64,000 bases of DNA, taken from assembly GCA_903952205.1 (NCBI GenBank), contig CAJBEZ010000071.1, positions 124,001-188,000 of the forward strand, written 5' to 3'. Shown here in pieces: positions 35,210 to 43,593 of this stretch (position 1 is the first letter of the stretch; each line of letters begins with the position of its first letter). Below the pieces are notes generated by a model. The model was given only the letters and a program-made list of their open reading frames with translations, ran no database searches and had not been told where the DNA came from. Both the position numbers and the translations under genes were made by a program. The DNA comes from an uncultured Desulfomonile sp. Lineage in GTDB: Bacteria > Desulfobacterota > Desulfomonilia > Desulfomonilales > Desulfomonilaceae.

Positions 35210-36379
35210 ATGGAAGAAGTAGAAAGGTTTGGACTTACTGAAGAAGAGCAAATGCTTCAGGATATGGTTAGGCGTCTGGCGAAAGAAAAGGTCGCTCCTG
35301 CCGCTGAAGAAAGAGATAAAAAGGGTGAGTACCCTTACGACATGCTCGAACTCATGAAAGAAAACGGATTAATGGGAGTAGATTTTCCGGAGGCCTACGG
35401 TGGAATGGAAGCAGGCATGTTGGCTCATTGCATCGTTGTAGAGGAACTGGCTAAAGCAGACGCTTCGGTAGCCCTGATACCCTCGGTCCAGGAACTTGGA
35501 ACTCTCCCGATTATTCTTGCGGGAAATCACGAGCAAAAGGAAAAATATCTCACTCCCCTATCCAGCGGTGAAAAAACGGCGGCGTTTGGACTGACCGAGT
35601 CTAAGGGAGGCTCCGATGTAGCGGCGCTAAAGACGCGTGCCGTAAAAAAAGGAGATAAATACATCCTGAACGGCTCCAAAATGTGGATTACGAATGGTGG
35701 CATCGCAGACACATTCAGCATTTACGCTATAACAAACCCCGATGTACCACCTTACAAGGGGGCGAGTGTCTTCATAGTTGAAAAAGATTGGGCCGGTTTT
35801 TCGATAGGAAAAAAAGAAAGCAAGCTAGGTATTCGATCCTCAGACACCAGGGAATTGGTCTTTGAAGACGTAGAAGTTCCCGCTGCAAACATCCTCGGAG
35901 AAGAAGGCATGGGTTTTCATATCATGATGAAAACACTTGATTTTAGTCGTCCATCCGTGGCGGCGCAAGCATTGGGTATCGCTGCCGGAGCCTTCGAATA
36001 CGCCACTCAATACGCAAAAGAAAGGATCGCTTTTGGAAAGCCTATTATCAAGCATCAGGCCATTGCGTTCAAACTTGCCGACATGGCCATGAAGACAACC
36101 GCAGCGCGTGCGCTCCTGTGGAAAACATGTTCTCTATTGGACAAGGTATCCAAGGATATGTCCAAGATCCCACCTGAAACAATAAGGCATTCCTCTATGT
36201 CTAAGGCTTTCTGTTCTGATGTCGCCATGTGGACTACAGTAGAGGCTGTTCAGGTCTTGGGTGGTTTTGGATACAGCACTGAATATCCTGTTGAGCGCAT
36301 GATGCGTGACGCCAAGATCACACAGATTTACGAAGGAACCAACGAAATCCAGCGTCTTGTGATTGCCGGCACTCTATAG
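35210..36379 (+). CDS. Acyl-CoA dehydrogenase
   Basis: A 389-residue flavoprotein that introduces the alpha-beta double bond into acyl-CoA, passing electrons to ETF. Signatures are FGLTESKGGSDVAALKTRA, MWITNGGIADTF and FLAVIN-contact IKHQAIAFKLADMAM; the C-terminal IYEGTNEIQR carries the position of the catalytic Glu in short-chain enzymes. The ATG at 35210 is chosen because GGAGG lies 7 bases upstream; a GTG twelve bases earlier is less likely. Acyl chain specificity is not deducible. It works with the preceding hbd and the opposite thiolase. Confidence 0.93.
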   Translation: MEEVERFGLTEEEQMLQDMVRRLAKEKVAPAAEERDKKGEYPYDMLELMKENGLMGVDFPEAYGGMEAGMLAHCIVVEELAKADASVALIPSVQELGTLPIILAGNHEQKEKYLTPLSSGEKTAAFGLTESKGGSDVAALKTRAVKKGDKYILNGSKMWITNGGIADTFSIYAITNPDVPPYKGASVFIVEKDWAGFSIGKKESKLGIRSSDTRELVFEDVEVPAANILGEEGMGFHIMMKTLDFSRPSVAAQALGIAAGAFEYATQYAKERIAFGKPIIKHQAIAFKLADMAMKTTAARALLWKTCSLLDKVSKDMSKIPPETIRHSSMSKAFCSDVAMWTTVEAVQVLGGFGYSTEYPVERMMRDAKITQIYEGTNEIQRLVIAGTL

Positions 36380-36467
36380 CTGTTCTCCCGTTCGAAGAAC
36401 GTGGACAGCGATACACCACCGGACTCACTTTGAAGGTTTTTGATTTGTTACAATTATAAACTTAGGC

Positions 36468-36498
36468 GCCAGGAGGCGTCAAATAGACGTCTCTTGGC
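36468..36498 (+). other. 13-bp stem-loop after the acyl-CoA dehydrogenase gene
   Basis: Arms GCCAGGAGGCGTC and GACGTCTCTTGGC (two G-T pairs) enclose AAATA. It sits between the acyl-CoA dehydrogenase stop and trmO, with no T-run after it. Confidence 0.6.
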
Positions 36499-36526
36499 TT
36501 AGGTCACCAGCACTTTGACGGAGAAA

Positions 36527-37012
36527 ATGGTAACAGAAATAAAATATTGTCCCATAGGCATTATACACTCACCCTTCAAAGACATTGAAGGAATGCCCAT
36601 ACAGTCTGCGGCCGCAGCGGGAATCCGGGGTTCAGTGGAGTTGTTCACCGAATATGAGCAAGGACTGCAGGACATTGATGGTTACTCACATATCATCTTG
36701 ATTTATCATTTCCACCTCTCAAAAAACTGCGATCTCCTCGTTAAGCCTTTTCTGGACGATAAGCTAAGAGGTGTCTTCGCCACCAGGGCCCCTAAGCGCC
36801 CTAATCCAATTGGTTTTTCAATAGTGAAACTGGTCAGTGTGGATGGCAATAGGCTGGAAATAGAGGATGTCGATATTATTGATCAAACGCCGCTTCTGGA
36901 CATCAAACCCTATGTTTCGAGTTTTGATAACCGATATGAAACCAAAGATGGCTGGCTGACAGAAAGGCAACTTGAGGCAAGAACCAGGATCTCGGATGAT
37001 AGATTTGGTTGA
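36527..37012 (+). CDS. trmO: TrmO/TsaA-type tRNA (t6A37) N6-methyltransferase
   Basis: A 161-residue beta-barrel methyltransferase. It adds a methyl group to N6-threonylcarbamoyl-adenosine 37 of tRNA-Thr using SAM. Typical segments are IGIIHSPFKDIEGMPIQ, DIDGYSHIILIYHFH, GVFATRAPKRPNPIGFSIVKL and DQTPLLDIKPYVSSFD. It lacks the C-terminal domain of the E. coli protein, as many bacterial members do. The ATG at 36527 is preferred over an upstream TTG. It converges on the 37-41 kb operon. Confidence 0.92.
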   Translation: MVTEIKYCPIGIIHSPFKDIEGMPIQSAAAAGIRGSVELFTEYEQGLQDIDGYSHIILIYHFHLSKNCDLLVKPFLDDKLRGVFATRAPKRPNPIGFSIVKLVSVDGNRLEIEDVDIIDQTPLLDIKPYVSSFDNRYETKDGWLTERQLEARTRISDDRFG

Positions 37013-37057
37013 TAAATGTAGCTTAACCCTTAATAATACTGGTTATTCCAGTTTTAG

Positions 37058-37984
37058 TTATTTCCTGCACAGGATATCAATCTGATGCGCCATGAAAACC
37101 AACTCCCGCTGTTCGACCTGAGAGTGTCTGTTCTCAATCCAATCTTTAAATCTTTTCTGGTCTATTTCCGGTCTGTTCTTTAGAGCGAGATACATGGTGT
37201 GAATTAAAAAATGAAGGAAATAGGCTTCATCCTCACGGTATCCGTCTTTCCCCGCAAATACTGTCCAATCTGAAGACCCAGCCTCAAGAATCTCCAGACC
37301 GTTATTCCTGGCGTGTTCAAAAAGATGTCTGCCGGTCTTGCTGTCCCCTGAAACATCACCGTCTATAATACGCTCATCCATGGTCTGATGATATAAGCGT
37401 TCTATAAGACCATCAAGAACACGGTCTATCCCCGGTTCAAATATGGTGACTCCATCAAAGTTAATTGTCAAAAACAACAATCCTTGTGGTTTCAATAGAT
37501 TCAGCATAATTGGCAGGGTCTTTCCAACATCAACCAAGTCCATGAAAGCGTTGGCCATTATCACGTCCCACTTTTCATCAGGCCTGCATTGTTCAGCGAA
37601 CTCGAAAAAATCACCGGTCCGCAGATCTAGTATCATGTCTATTCCCAAACCATGAAATCTGAACTTGTTTTCAGAAATATCATCAAAATAATGCCCAATC
37701 TTTTGGGCCCACAAAGGAAGCCTCAACCTTGCTTCGAGAACATTTTCCCGCATAGAGTCCAACGCTGTGTATTGAGCGGCGTCGCAAAGCCCCCACTGGA
37801 TTGAGCGCTCAAACATAGTCCCAATCCCAGAACCGATTTCCAGTATGTTAAGGGGCCTCGATCTGTCGAAGGTTGCAAGAGTTTCCCGGAATTTATCCCA
37901 TACACACCTGTTTAGAGCCCGATCATCAACACTTTTTTTGGCGGAAAGATATCGTGCAAAAGAGTAATCTAATTCATTAAACAT
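37058..37984 (-). CDS. Class I SAM-dependent methyltransferase of the PTPS/RibD-C operon
   Basis: A 308-residue methyltransferase. The SAM-binding loop is NILEIGSGIGTMFER near residue 46, the acidic end of strand two is QYTALDSMRENV, and WDVIMANAFMDLVD marks motif IV. The C-terminal half (residues 160-308) is longer than in minimal enzymes, with ERLYHQTMDERIIDGDVSG and a DWIENRHSQVEQREL tail. It is the last gene of the five-gene operon; its start overlaps the end of the glycosyltransferase gene by 8 bases. The acceptor is unknown, presumably the pathway product. Confidence 0.85.
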   Translation of the reverse strand: MFNELDYSFARYLSAKKSVDDRALNRCVWDKFRETLATFDRSRPLNILEIGSGIGTMFERSIQWGLCDAAQYTALDSMRENVLEARLRLPLWAQKIGHYFDDISENKFRFHGLGIDMILDLRTGDFFEFAEQCRPDEKWDVIMANAFMDLVDVGKTLPIMLNLLKPQGLLFLTINFDGVTIFEPGIDRVLDGLIERLYHQTMDERIIDGDVSGDSKTGRHLFEHARNNGLEILEAGSSDWTVFAGKDGYREDEAYFLHFLIHTMYLALKNRPEIDQKRFKDWIENRHSQVEQRELVFMAHQIDILCRK

Positions 37985-39068
37985 GATTAGTGTGGACCAT
38001 TTCCTTCATGAAATCGCAAATCTTTTCACAACTCTGGCGCCATGTCGGGTGAGCCATAAAACGATCCAGAGCTGCAATCCCCATCTGGGAAAGGATTTTC
38101 CTATCAGTGGCGAGAAGAAGTATTTTCTTGGCAATAGCGTCTACATCCCCAGGTGAAACAAGAAAACCATCCACTCCGTCTGTTATTACTTCGTGGGCGG
38201 CTCCGGCGGTAGTTGCCAAAGATGGACAGCCAAATCCCATGGATTCGAGATAGACAATGCCAAAACCTTCGTACGAAGAGGGAACCGCAAGAACGTGACT
38301 GGCCATATATTCCAGCTCAAGATCTTTGCTGGCCATGGGGCCCAACAGTTTTACATTGTCCTTTAAGTCTAGGCGTTTAATACTGGCTAAAACTGAATCG
38401 GCGTATACCCTATCCGTTTCAAGATTGCCCACGACCTTTAGCGTCCATTCGTTTCTTGGAATATGCGAAAGGGCCTCCAGAAGAGTGTGCAATTCCTTTC
38501 TTGGAATCAGGCTTCCAACGAACAGTAATCTTATGGGGCCGCTTCGTTCCGCCCTTTCACGAATAAACCTCTGTCCAACATCGGGATTTTGGAGGTTTCT
38601 TCCGGGGTGAGCAACGACAAACGGTTTGGTTCTTATTCCCAGATTGCGCACAGTTTTTCGAGTCGTTTGGCTATTGAAAATAAACCCGTCATTAGAGGTG
38701 AGGTATTGTTTCTCTACGGTCTGATATAGACGATTGGCCATATTGGATCGTAATTCACTGCATCTAAGATGATGAACGATAGACACTATGGGGTATTCCC
38801 TGGAGCGAAACAAAAAAGAGTTTGCCGCTATCAGGGATGGATGGTTCAGTTCATCCTGCAAAAGTATGTCAACCCTGGAATCTCTTAATCGTTTTATGAA
38901 CTTAAACGAAAAGTTGTCTGTAAGGTGAGACGCATAATTACGCCAGGGAAGTGGATATACTTCCACTGATATTCCGTCACCCCTTAAATAATCGACCAAT
39001 TTTCGATCATAAATGAAGCCGCCGGTGAGAATGTCCAGGCTTCCGTAGATTACAATACCAACTCTCAA
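37977..39068 (-). CDS. GT4-family glycosyltransferase of the PTPS/RibD-C operon
   Basis: A 363-residue GT-B enzyme of glycosyltransferase family 4. The N-terminal acceptor domain begins MRVGIVIYGSLDILTGGFIY, and a hinge VVAHPGRN follows. The nucleotide-sugar domain shows LLFVGSLIPRKELHTLLEAL and the retaining-type signature VPSSYEGFGIVYLESMGFG, whose Glu contacts the donor sugar. A TTG start overlaps the upstream stop by four bases. The YDRKLVDYLRG segment with a TGG before it recalls the operon homologs in Actinobacteria. The donor and acceptor are unknown; the operon suggests a pterin- or pyrimidine-like aglycone. Confidence 0.87.
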   Translation of the reverse strand: MRVGIVIYGSLDILTGGFIYDRKLVDYLRGDGISVEVYPLPWRNYASHLTDNFSFKFIKRLRDSRVDILLQDELNHPSLIAANSFLFRSREYPIVSIVHHLRCSELRSNMANRLYQTVEKQYLTSNDGFIFNSQTTRKTVRNLGIRTKPFVVAHPGRNLQNPDVGQRFIRERAERSGPIRLLFVGSLIPRKELHTLLEALSHIPRNEWTLKVVGNLETDRVYADSVLASIKRLDLKDNVKLLGPMASKDLELEYMASHVLAVPSSYEGFGIVYLESMGFGCPSLATTAGAAHEVITDGVDGFLVSPGDVDAIAKKILLLATDRKILSQMGIAALDRFMAHPTWRQSCEKICDFMKEMVHTNHV

Positions 39069-39469
39069 GAACGCTCTCTTCTGAATGAAGCCCAGGCAAT
39101 TTCATTTTCCCAGATTATTGAAGTCACCGCTAAAATGTTAGGGGCCTTCAAACTATCGCAGAATTCTTCACAAAAAATACGGGAGAAATGCTCTATACTG
39201 GGATTCAATCCCATAAATTCCGGGAGTTCGTTTAGCGACCGGTCACGAAACTTACCCACAAGGCTATCAAGTAATTCTTCTATTTCTACGATGTCGACCA
39301 GATAACCGTGCTGGTCCAGTTCCCTACCTTCCAGTCTAACTTCCACGCGATATTGATGAGAGTGAATCTCGTTCTCCGAGCCCCAATCACCTCCAAACAG
39401 AAAATGATGGGCGACAAAATTTCGTTGAACAGCTACCGTATAAATTGAGTCTCCGGCATGATGGCTCAT
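39065..39469 (-). CDS. 6-pyruvoyl-tetrahydropterin synthase-like protein lacking the catalytic Cys
   Basis: A 134-residue T-fold protein. Zinc histidines are seen in NFVAHHFL and IHSHQYRVEV, and LVDIVEIEELLDSLV plus NPSIEHFSRIF follow PTPS/QueD order. The catalytic cysteine that precedes the HxH pair in QueD and PTPS is absent: the segment reads GGDWGSENEIHSHQY. The reaction is therefore unlikely to be canonical 6-carboxytetrahydropterin synthesis. The C-terminus (IIWENEIAWASFRRE) resembles, from memory, members encoded in a similar actinobacterial operon. TAATG links it to the preceding gene. Confidence 0.82.
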   Translation of the reverse strand: MSHHAGDSIYTVAVQRNFVAHHFLFGGDWGSENEIHSHQYRVEVRLEGRELDQHGYLVDIVEIEELLDSLVGKFRDRSLNELPEFMGLNPSIEHFSRIFCEEFCDSLKAPNILAVTSIIWENEIAWASFRRERS

Positions 39470-40527
39470 TAGGATTCCTCGTAATTGAAAATTACTTGAA
39501 GGACATCTTCGGGTTTCTCATCAATAAGCCTGTAAGCTTTATCGGCATCACAAAAATTAATTCTGTGCGTAATTAGATTCTCAGGTACGATCTCTTCTAT
39601 CATTTTGAGAGCTAATCCCAATCGTCTAGATTTATTCCAGCGTCCGCTCCAGTGAGGGGCTATTGAACTCACCTGACTGCTTATAAGCTTTATTCTGCTC
39701 CTGTGAAACCAACTCCCAAGTTGAATATCAGCCTTTTTGGAACCATAAAAAGACCCTAGGACGATCCTACCGTTAAATCCTGTTATCAAGACCGCCTGAT
39801 TCAAGACTTCCGGACAACCGGAAAGTTCGTATGTCAAATCAGTTCTGTGATCATTACTCAATGAATTCTTGAAAAAGCCCTCGAAGCGGTCGACTCCGAA
39901 ATCGGTTGTCGAGTCGATAGACAAATCCGCTCCTAAGCCTAAGGAAGCTTTTCTTCGAAGAGTATATTTATCAAAAGTCACTATCTTTGCAAGATTCATT
40001 CTTGACAAAATAGCGGATGTCAACAACCCCACAACCCCCTGCCCAAAGATGGCTACCACCTCTCCTATTATAGGCTCACCATCCATAACAAGGCTGACAG
40101 CCGTTTCCATGGTTGGTAGGAAAACGGCGGCTTCAGGAGACAGGATCTCGGGAATTAAGACTAAATCGTCAGTCCTCGAAAGGAAAACTGTTTCATGCGG
40201 ATTAAACGAGAATACGTTTTTCCCCAGATATTCTGGAGATACATTTTCTCCAATCTGGATTATTCGACCAACCGCCGCATAACCGTATTTTAGAGGATAT
40301 GAGAAGCCCATCCGCAGACTTGAAATGCTTTCGTCCACCGTCAAATCCTGGGGCCATTCCCCTCTATAAACCAATGATTCGGTTCCGGCGCTTATGGCTG
40401 AAAACAGCGTCTTTACGGCTACCTCACCTGAGTTGGGACCTGGAATGGAGCTTTCCCTTATCTTCACGCGCCCCGGTCCCTCAAAAAATAGTGATTTAAC
40501 AGGAATTTTTGAAGTTGAATGACTCAA
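39469..40527 (-). CDS. Zinc-less MDR dehydrogenase of the PTPS/RibD-C operon
   Basis: A 352-residue medium-chain dehydrogenase/reductase. The usual zinc-binding Cys region is replaced by LFSAISAGTESLVYRGEWP, so the catalytic zinc site is incomplete. The NAD(P)-binding Rossmann part shows VAIFGQGVVGLLTSAIL and VTFDKYTLRRKASLGLGAD. GRIVLGSFYGSKKADIQLG and the SRIKLISSQVSSI segment are typical of this subgroup (also BchC-like proteins). It starts with TTG, no strong ribosome site. It follows the RibD-C gene by 40 bases and overlaps the next gene by one. It probably performs a reduction or oxidation on the pathway intermediate. Confidence 0.82.
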   Translation of the reverse strand: MSHSTSKIPVKSLFFEGPGRVKIRESSIPGPNSGEVAVKTLFSAISAGTESLVYRGEWPQDLTVDESISSLRMGFSYPLKYGYAAVGRIIQIGENVSPEYLGKNVFSFNPHETVFLSRTDDLVLIPEILSPEAAVFLPTMETAVSLVMDGEPIIGEVVAIFGQGVVGLLTSAILSRMNLAKIVTFDKYTLRRKASLGLGADLSIDSTTDFGVDRFEGFFKNSLSNDHRTDLTYELSGCPEVLNQAVLITGFNGRIVLGSFYGSKKADIQLGSWFHRSRIKLISSQVSSIAPHWSGRWNKSRRLGLALKMIEEIVPENLITHRINFCDADKAYRLIDEKPEDVLQVIFNYEES

Positions 40528-40567
40528 TTTATTTCAGCGGCTTTCTATAAAGGTTTTCAATAGCTTA

Positions 40568-41323
40568 CTAAAAGCGGTTCGCTCCCACCGCTGTGGGAAG
40601 TTCGGAACTAGCTTCGAAATCACACATGAGATTTCCCCAAAGAATCAAATCTTTTCCCAGCCAACGGTGCCCAGGATTTCTCAGCCTTAAGAAATGACGG
40701 GGATCGGATTCGCCTAAATCGCTAACAGCTCTCAGTCCACCAACTAAGATTGGGGCAAGCGTCAACACAATAAAATCCGGTAATTTATCTCTGAGAAAAC
40801 TTGTGATAATGCGGGCGCCTCCTTCAACCATAAGACTGTTTATAGAAAGATCGCCCAGAATGGCCAACATCTCGCCAAGGTTCAGTAATCCGTCTTTGCT
40901 GGAAGAAACCTTGAAGATTGAGACCCCCATCCGCTTCAACACTGCCAGTTTGTCTTCATCAGCCCGGTCGCTAGTGATAATAATCGGTTCACGCGACATT
41001 TCAGTCAGAACATTGCAGTCCAAGGGGATCCTTAAGAAGCTGTCGACAACTACCGGTCGCGGATTGGATCCATTGACCAAACGAACTGTAAGTCGAGGGT
41101 TGTCTGAGAAAACGGTTCCAATCCCTACCAGGATTGCGTCGTGAGAGGCTCTGAGCTGGTGCGTCAACCTTAGCGACCGTTGTCCACTTAAGGCTAGAGG
41201 TTCCCCCGGACGCGCCGAGATGCAGCCGTCTAGGCTCTGAGCGTAGCTAAGAGTAACAAATGGTCTCTTGTTGCGTTTCCTGTAATCTGGAGCAAGTGCT
41301 AGCAAAGGCCTTATAAAATCCAT
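40568..41323 (-). CDS. RibD C-terminal-type reductase, first gene of the operon
   Basis: A 251-residue stand-alone reductase related to the RibD C-terminal domain and dihydrofolate reductase. The pattern RPFVTLSYAQSLDGCISAR, ASHDAILVGIGTVFSDNPRL, SLMVEGGARIITSFL and LTLAPILVGG is diagnostic. In riboflavin synthesis such enzymes reduce the ribosyl of a diaminopyrimidine phosphate with NADPH. A full-length ribD exists at 55624, so this copy likely serves the special operon. It heads the unit RibD-C, MDR, PTPS-like, GT4, methyltransferase. Confidence 0.87.
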   Translation of the reverse strand: MDFIRPLLALAPDYRKRNKRPFVTLSYAQSLDGCISARPGEPLALSGQRSLRLTHQLRASHDAILVGIGTVFSDNPRLTVRLVNGSNPRPVVVDSFLRIPLDCNVLTEMSREPIIITSDRADEDKLAVLKRMGVSIFKVSSSKDGLLNLGEMLAILGDLSINSLMVEGGARIITSFLRDKLPDFIVLTLAPILVGGLRAVSDLGESDPRHFLRLRNPGHRWLGKDLILWGNLMCDFEASSELPTAVGANRF

Positions 41324-41791
41324 AGTTGAGTAATTAAGGCGTCACGCCTTCCTCTCTTGTCTAAACGAAGAATTAGTCTGGTCTTTCAACTCTTTTTTAA
41401 GACCATAGTATTTTCATAAAAGTTTCTTAAACTTTTGATCAGCGCAATAATCATCCCATAGCTCTTACGAAAAGGGTTGGGGACACAACGGTTCAAATCT
41501 TTGGCGACAAATAAAAATCATTTTTCGTATGATCATAATAACCGCATATTTGTCAACATAATGTCACATCCCATGTTCTCCGAGGTGTGCTTGTAACATG
41601 AAGATAATTGTAACTCAATATAATATCAAAGATTGACCTTTGGTATCAACACAATTGAGTCTCACCATCAACTAAATGGGCGCTACATGAAAAATATTGT
41701 TCTTGATGAGACGCCAAGCCTCTTGTATAATTTAAGATTATGCTTTGGATCGTCTTTTAATTCAAAGTCCAGTTTATTTGCGCGTAAAAAA
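41324..41791. other. Divergent promoter region of the five-gene operon and tsaE
   Basis: About 470 bases without a supported gene. A short stem (AAGGCG-TCA-CGCCTT, 41337-41351) lies just upstream of the RibD-C gene, and a good sigma-70 promoter for tsaE lies at 41703-41731. The remainder is AT-rich and unassigned. Confidence 0.6.
41703..41731 (+). promoter_or_regulatory. Sigma-70 promoter for tsaE-lysC-cimA
   Basis: TTGATG and TATAAT separated by 17 bases. Transcription would begin near 41738, which excludes the longer upstream start of the tsaE frame and supports the ATG at 41792. Confidence 0.75.
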
Positions 41792-42295
41792 ATGCAGAAC
41801 ACAGTAAATATCAAAACTCTCTCCGAACAGGACACCATTGACGCCGGCAGGGCGATTGGCAAGGTGTTGAGACCAGGGGACATGATTACTCTTCTGGGTG
41901 ATCTCGGATGCGGAAAAACCCGACTCGCAAAAGGCATCATTTCGGAAGCCCTGGGAATCAAGGTTGATGAAGTGATCAGTCCAAGCTTTACCCTTGTGAA
42001 CCGATATGAGGGTTCGCTGACAATTGATCACGCAGATCTTTACAGAGTGGGAAGGGATGCCTTAGAAGAGCTTGGATTGATGGAGGTCCTCGAGTTGCAA
42101 GGAGTTTTGCTCATAGAATGGGCTTCTGATGAGGAGCCTGTATCTGAATCTGAACTGCGGGTGTTCTTTTTCAGTGACGAAAATGACAATTACAGACTTC
42201 TCGAATTGAATTACTTGGTTTCAGGGGCTTGGGATGAAAGATTCCCGGATTCTTTAAAGAACAGATCAATCAAATGTCAGACACAGGAACGCTAA
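41792..42295 (+). CDS. tsaE: TsaE, tRNA t6A-modification ATPase
   Basis: About 167 residues. TsaE is the small ATPase that cycles the TsaB-TsaD complex during threonylcarbamoylation of A37 in ANN-reading tRNAs. The Walker A region is LLGDLGCGKTRLAKGI; SPSFTLVNRYEG, IDHADLYRVG and LIEWASDE are family motifs. A longer frame opens at 41633, but the promoter above lies inside it, so the shorter start is used. The gene leads an apparent unit with lysC and cimA. trmO at 36527 methylates the same nucleotide. Confidence 0.93.
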   Translation: MQNTVNIKTLSEQDTIDAGRAIGKVLRPGDMITLLGDLGCGKTRLAKGIISEALGIKVDEVISPSFTLVNRYEGSLTIDHADLYRVGRDALEELGLMEVLELQGVLLIEWASDEEPVSESELRVFFFSDENDNYRLLELNYLVSGAWDERFPDSLKNRSIKCQTQER

Positions 42296-42354
42296 CAAGA
42301 CTCTCTCTTGTTGAAGATTCCTGAAGTATCTTTGAATTTGCTTGGAGAGAAAAT

Positions 42355-43575
42355 ATGGCGGTAATCGTTCAAAAGTACGGGGGAACATCCGTGGGGTCTT
42401 TGGATAGAATTGCTAATGTGGCTCGCAGGGTGGCGGCTCGTAAAGATCAGGGAAACGATATTGTAGTCGTGGTTTCCGCCATGGCCGGAGAAACCGATCG
42501 ACTCATTGCTTTAGCAAAGGAGATCTTTCCAATTCCCAACGATCGGGAATTGGACGTCCTTATTTCAACGGGGGAACAAGTTTCCATAGCCCTCTTAGCC
42601 ATGACCCTCGAAAGAATAGGGCTCAAGGCCAAATCATATTGTGGATGGCAGTTGCCCATCACCACTGACAGTGCGTTCGGAGCGGCTCGAGTCACAAACA
42701 TAAACACAAACAGGATCAGTGAAGACCTTGGAAATGGCTACATAGTTATAATAGCCGGATTTCAAGGCGTAAACGACCATGGCGAAATAACCACCTTGGG
42801 TCGTGGAGGGTCCGACACATCGGCAGTTGCAGTCGCAGCAGGCCTAAAGGCGGACGTGTGTGAGATTTTTACAGACGTAGACGGTGTTTATACAACAGAT
42901 CCAAATATCGTCCCAGAAGCCAGAAAAATTAAAACCATAGCTTACGAAGAAATGCTGGAAATGGCTTCGTTGGGCGCCAAGGTCCTGTATATCCGAGCAG
43001 TTGAATTTGCAATGAGACATAAAGTCCCATTGATTGTGAGATCAAGTTTTAATGACAACGAGGGGACCCTAGTCACAGAGGAGAGTTCAGATATGGAAAA
43101 AGAATCGGTCAGAGCGGTAACATGCAGCACGAAGGAAGCCAAGATAACCTTCATGGGGATCCCGGATGTTCCAGGGACCGCTTCACAGCTTTTCATGGCG
43201 CTGGCTGAGTCAAGTGTGGTTGTGGACACGATAATTCAGAATTCCAGTGAGGAAGGAAAAACTGACATTTCATTCACCCTTCCGCAGTCAGACCTGGAAA
43301 AAGGACTGGAAATATGCCGGGGAGTGAGAGAAATCTTGGGAGCTGATAGATTATCGGGGTCCAAAGACATGGCCAAAGTCTCCATCATAGGGCTTGGGAT
43401 GAGATCTCACACGGGTGTCGCGTCGACAATGTTTGCTGCTCTGGCTCGGGAAGGCATCAACATTGAGATGATATCAACTTCGGAAATCAAAATCTCGTGT
43501 GTAATAAAACGGAAATATGCAGAGTTGGCCGTGCGCGTCCTCCACGATGTTTTCGAACTCGAAAAGCCCCTTTAA
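42355..43575 (+). CDS. lysC: Aspartate kinase
   Basis: A 406-residue enzyme phosphorylating aspartate, the first step to lysine, threonine and methionine. The N-terminal kinase domain has VQKYGGTSVGSLDRI, TLGRGGSDTSAVAVA and FTDVDGVYTTDPNIV. Two ACT domains (from about residue 265 and 345) bind effector amino acids, so feedback inhibition by lysine and/or threonine is likely. GGAGAGAAAAT precedes the ATG. cimA follows after 18 bases. Complete. Confidence 0.96.
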   Translation: MAVIVQKYGGTSVGSLDRIANVARRVAARKDQGNDIVVVVSAMAGETDRLIALAKEIFPIPNDRELDVLISTGEQVSIALLAMTLERIGLKAKSYCGWQLPITTDSAFGAARVTNINTNRISEDLGNGYIVIIAGFQGVNDHGEITTLGRGGSDTSAVAVAAGLKADVCEIFTDVDGVYTTDPNIVPEARKIKTIAYEEMLEMASLGAKVLYIRAVEFAMRHKVPLIVRSSFNDNEGTLVTEESSDMEKESVRAVTCSTKEAKITFMGIPDVPGTASQLFMALAESSVVVDTIIQNSSEEGKTDISFTLPQSDLEKGLEICRGVREILGADRLSGSKDMAKVSIIGLGMRSHTGVASTMFAALAREGINIEMISTSEIKISCVIKRKYAELAVRVLHDVFELEKPL

Positions 43576-43593
43576 TGCAATCATGTCTGGAGG

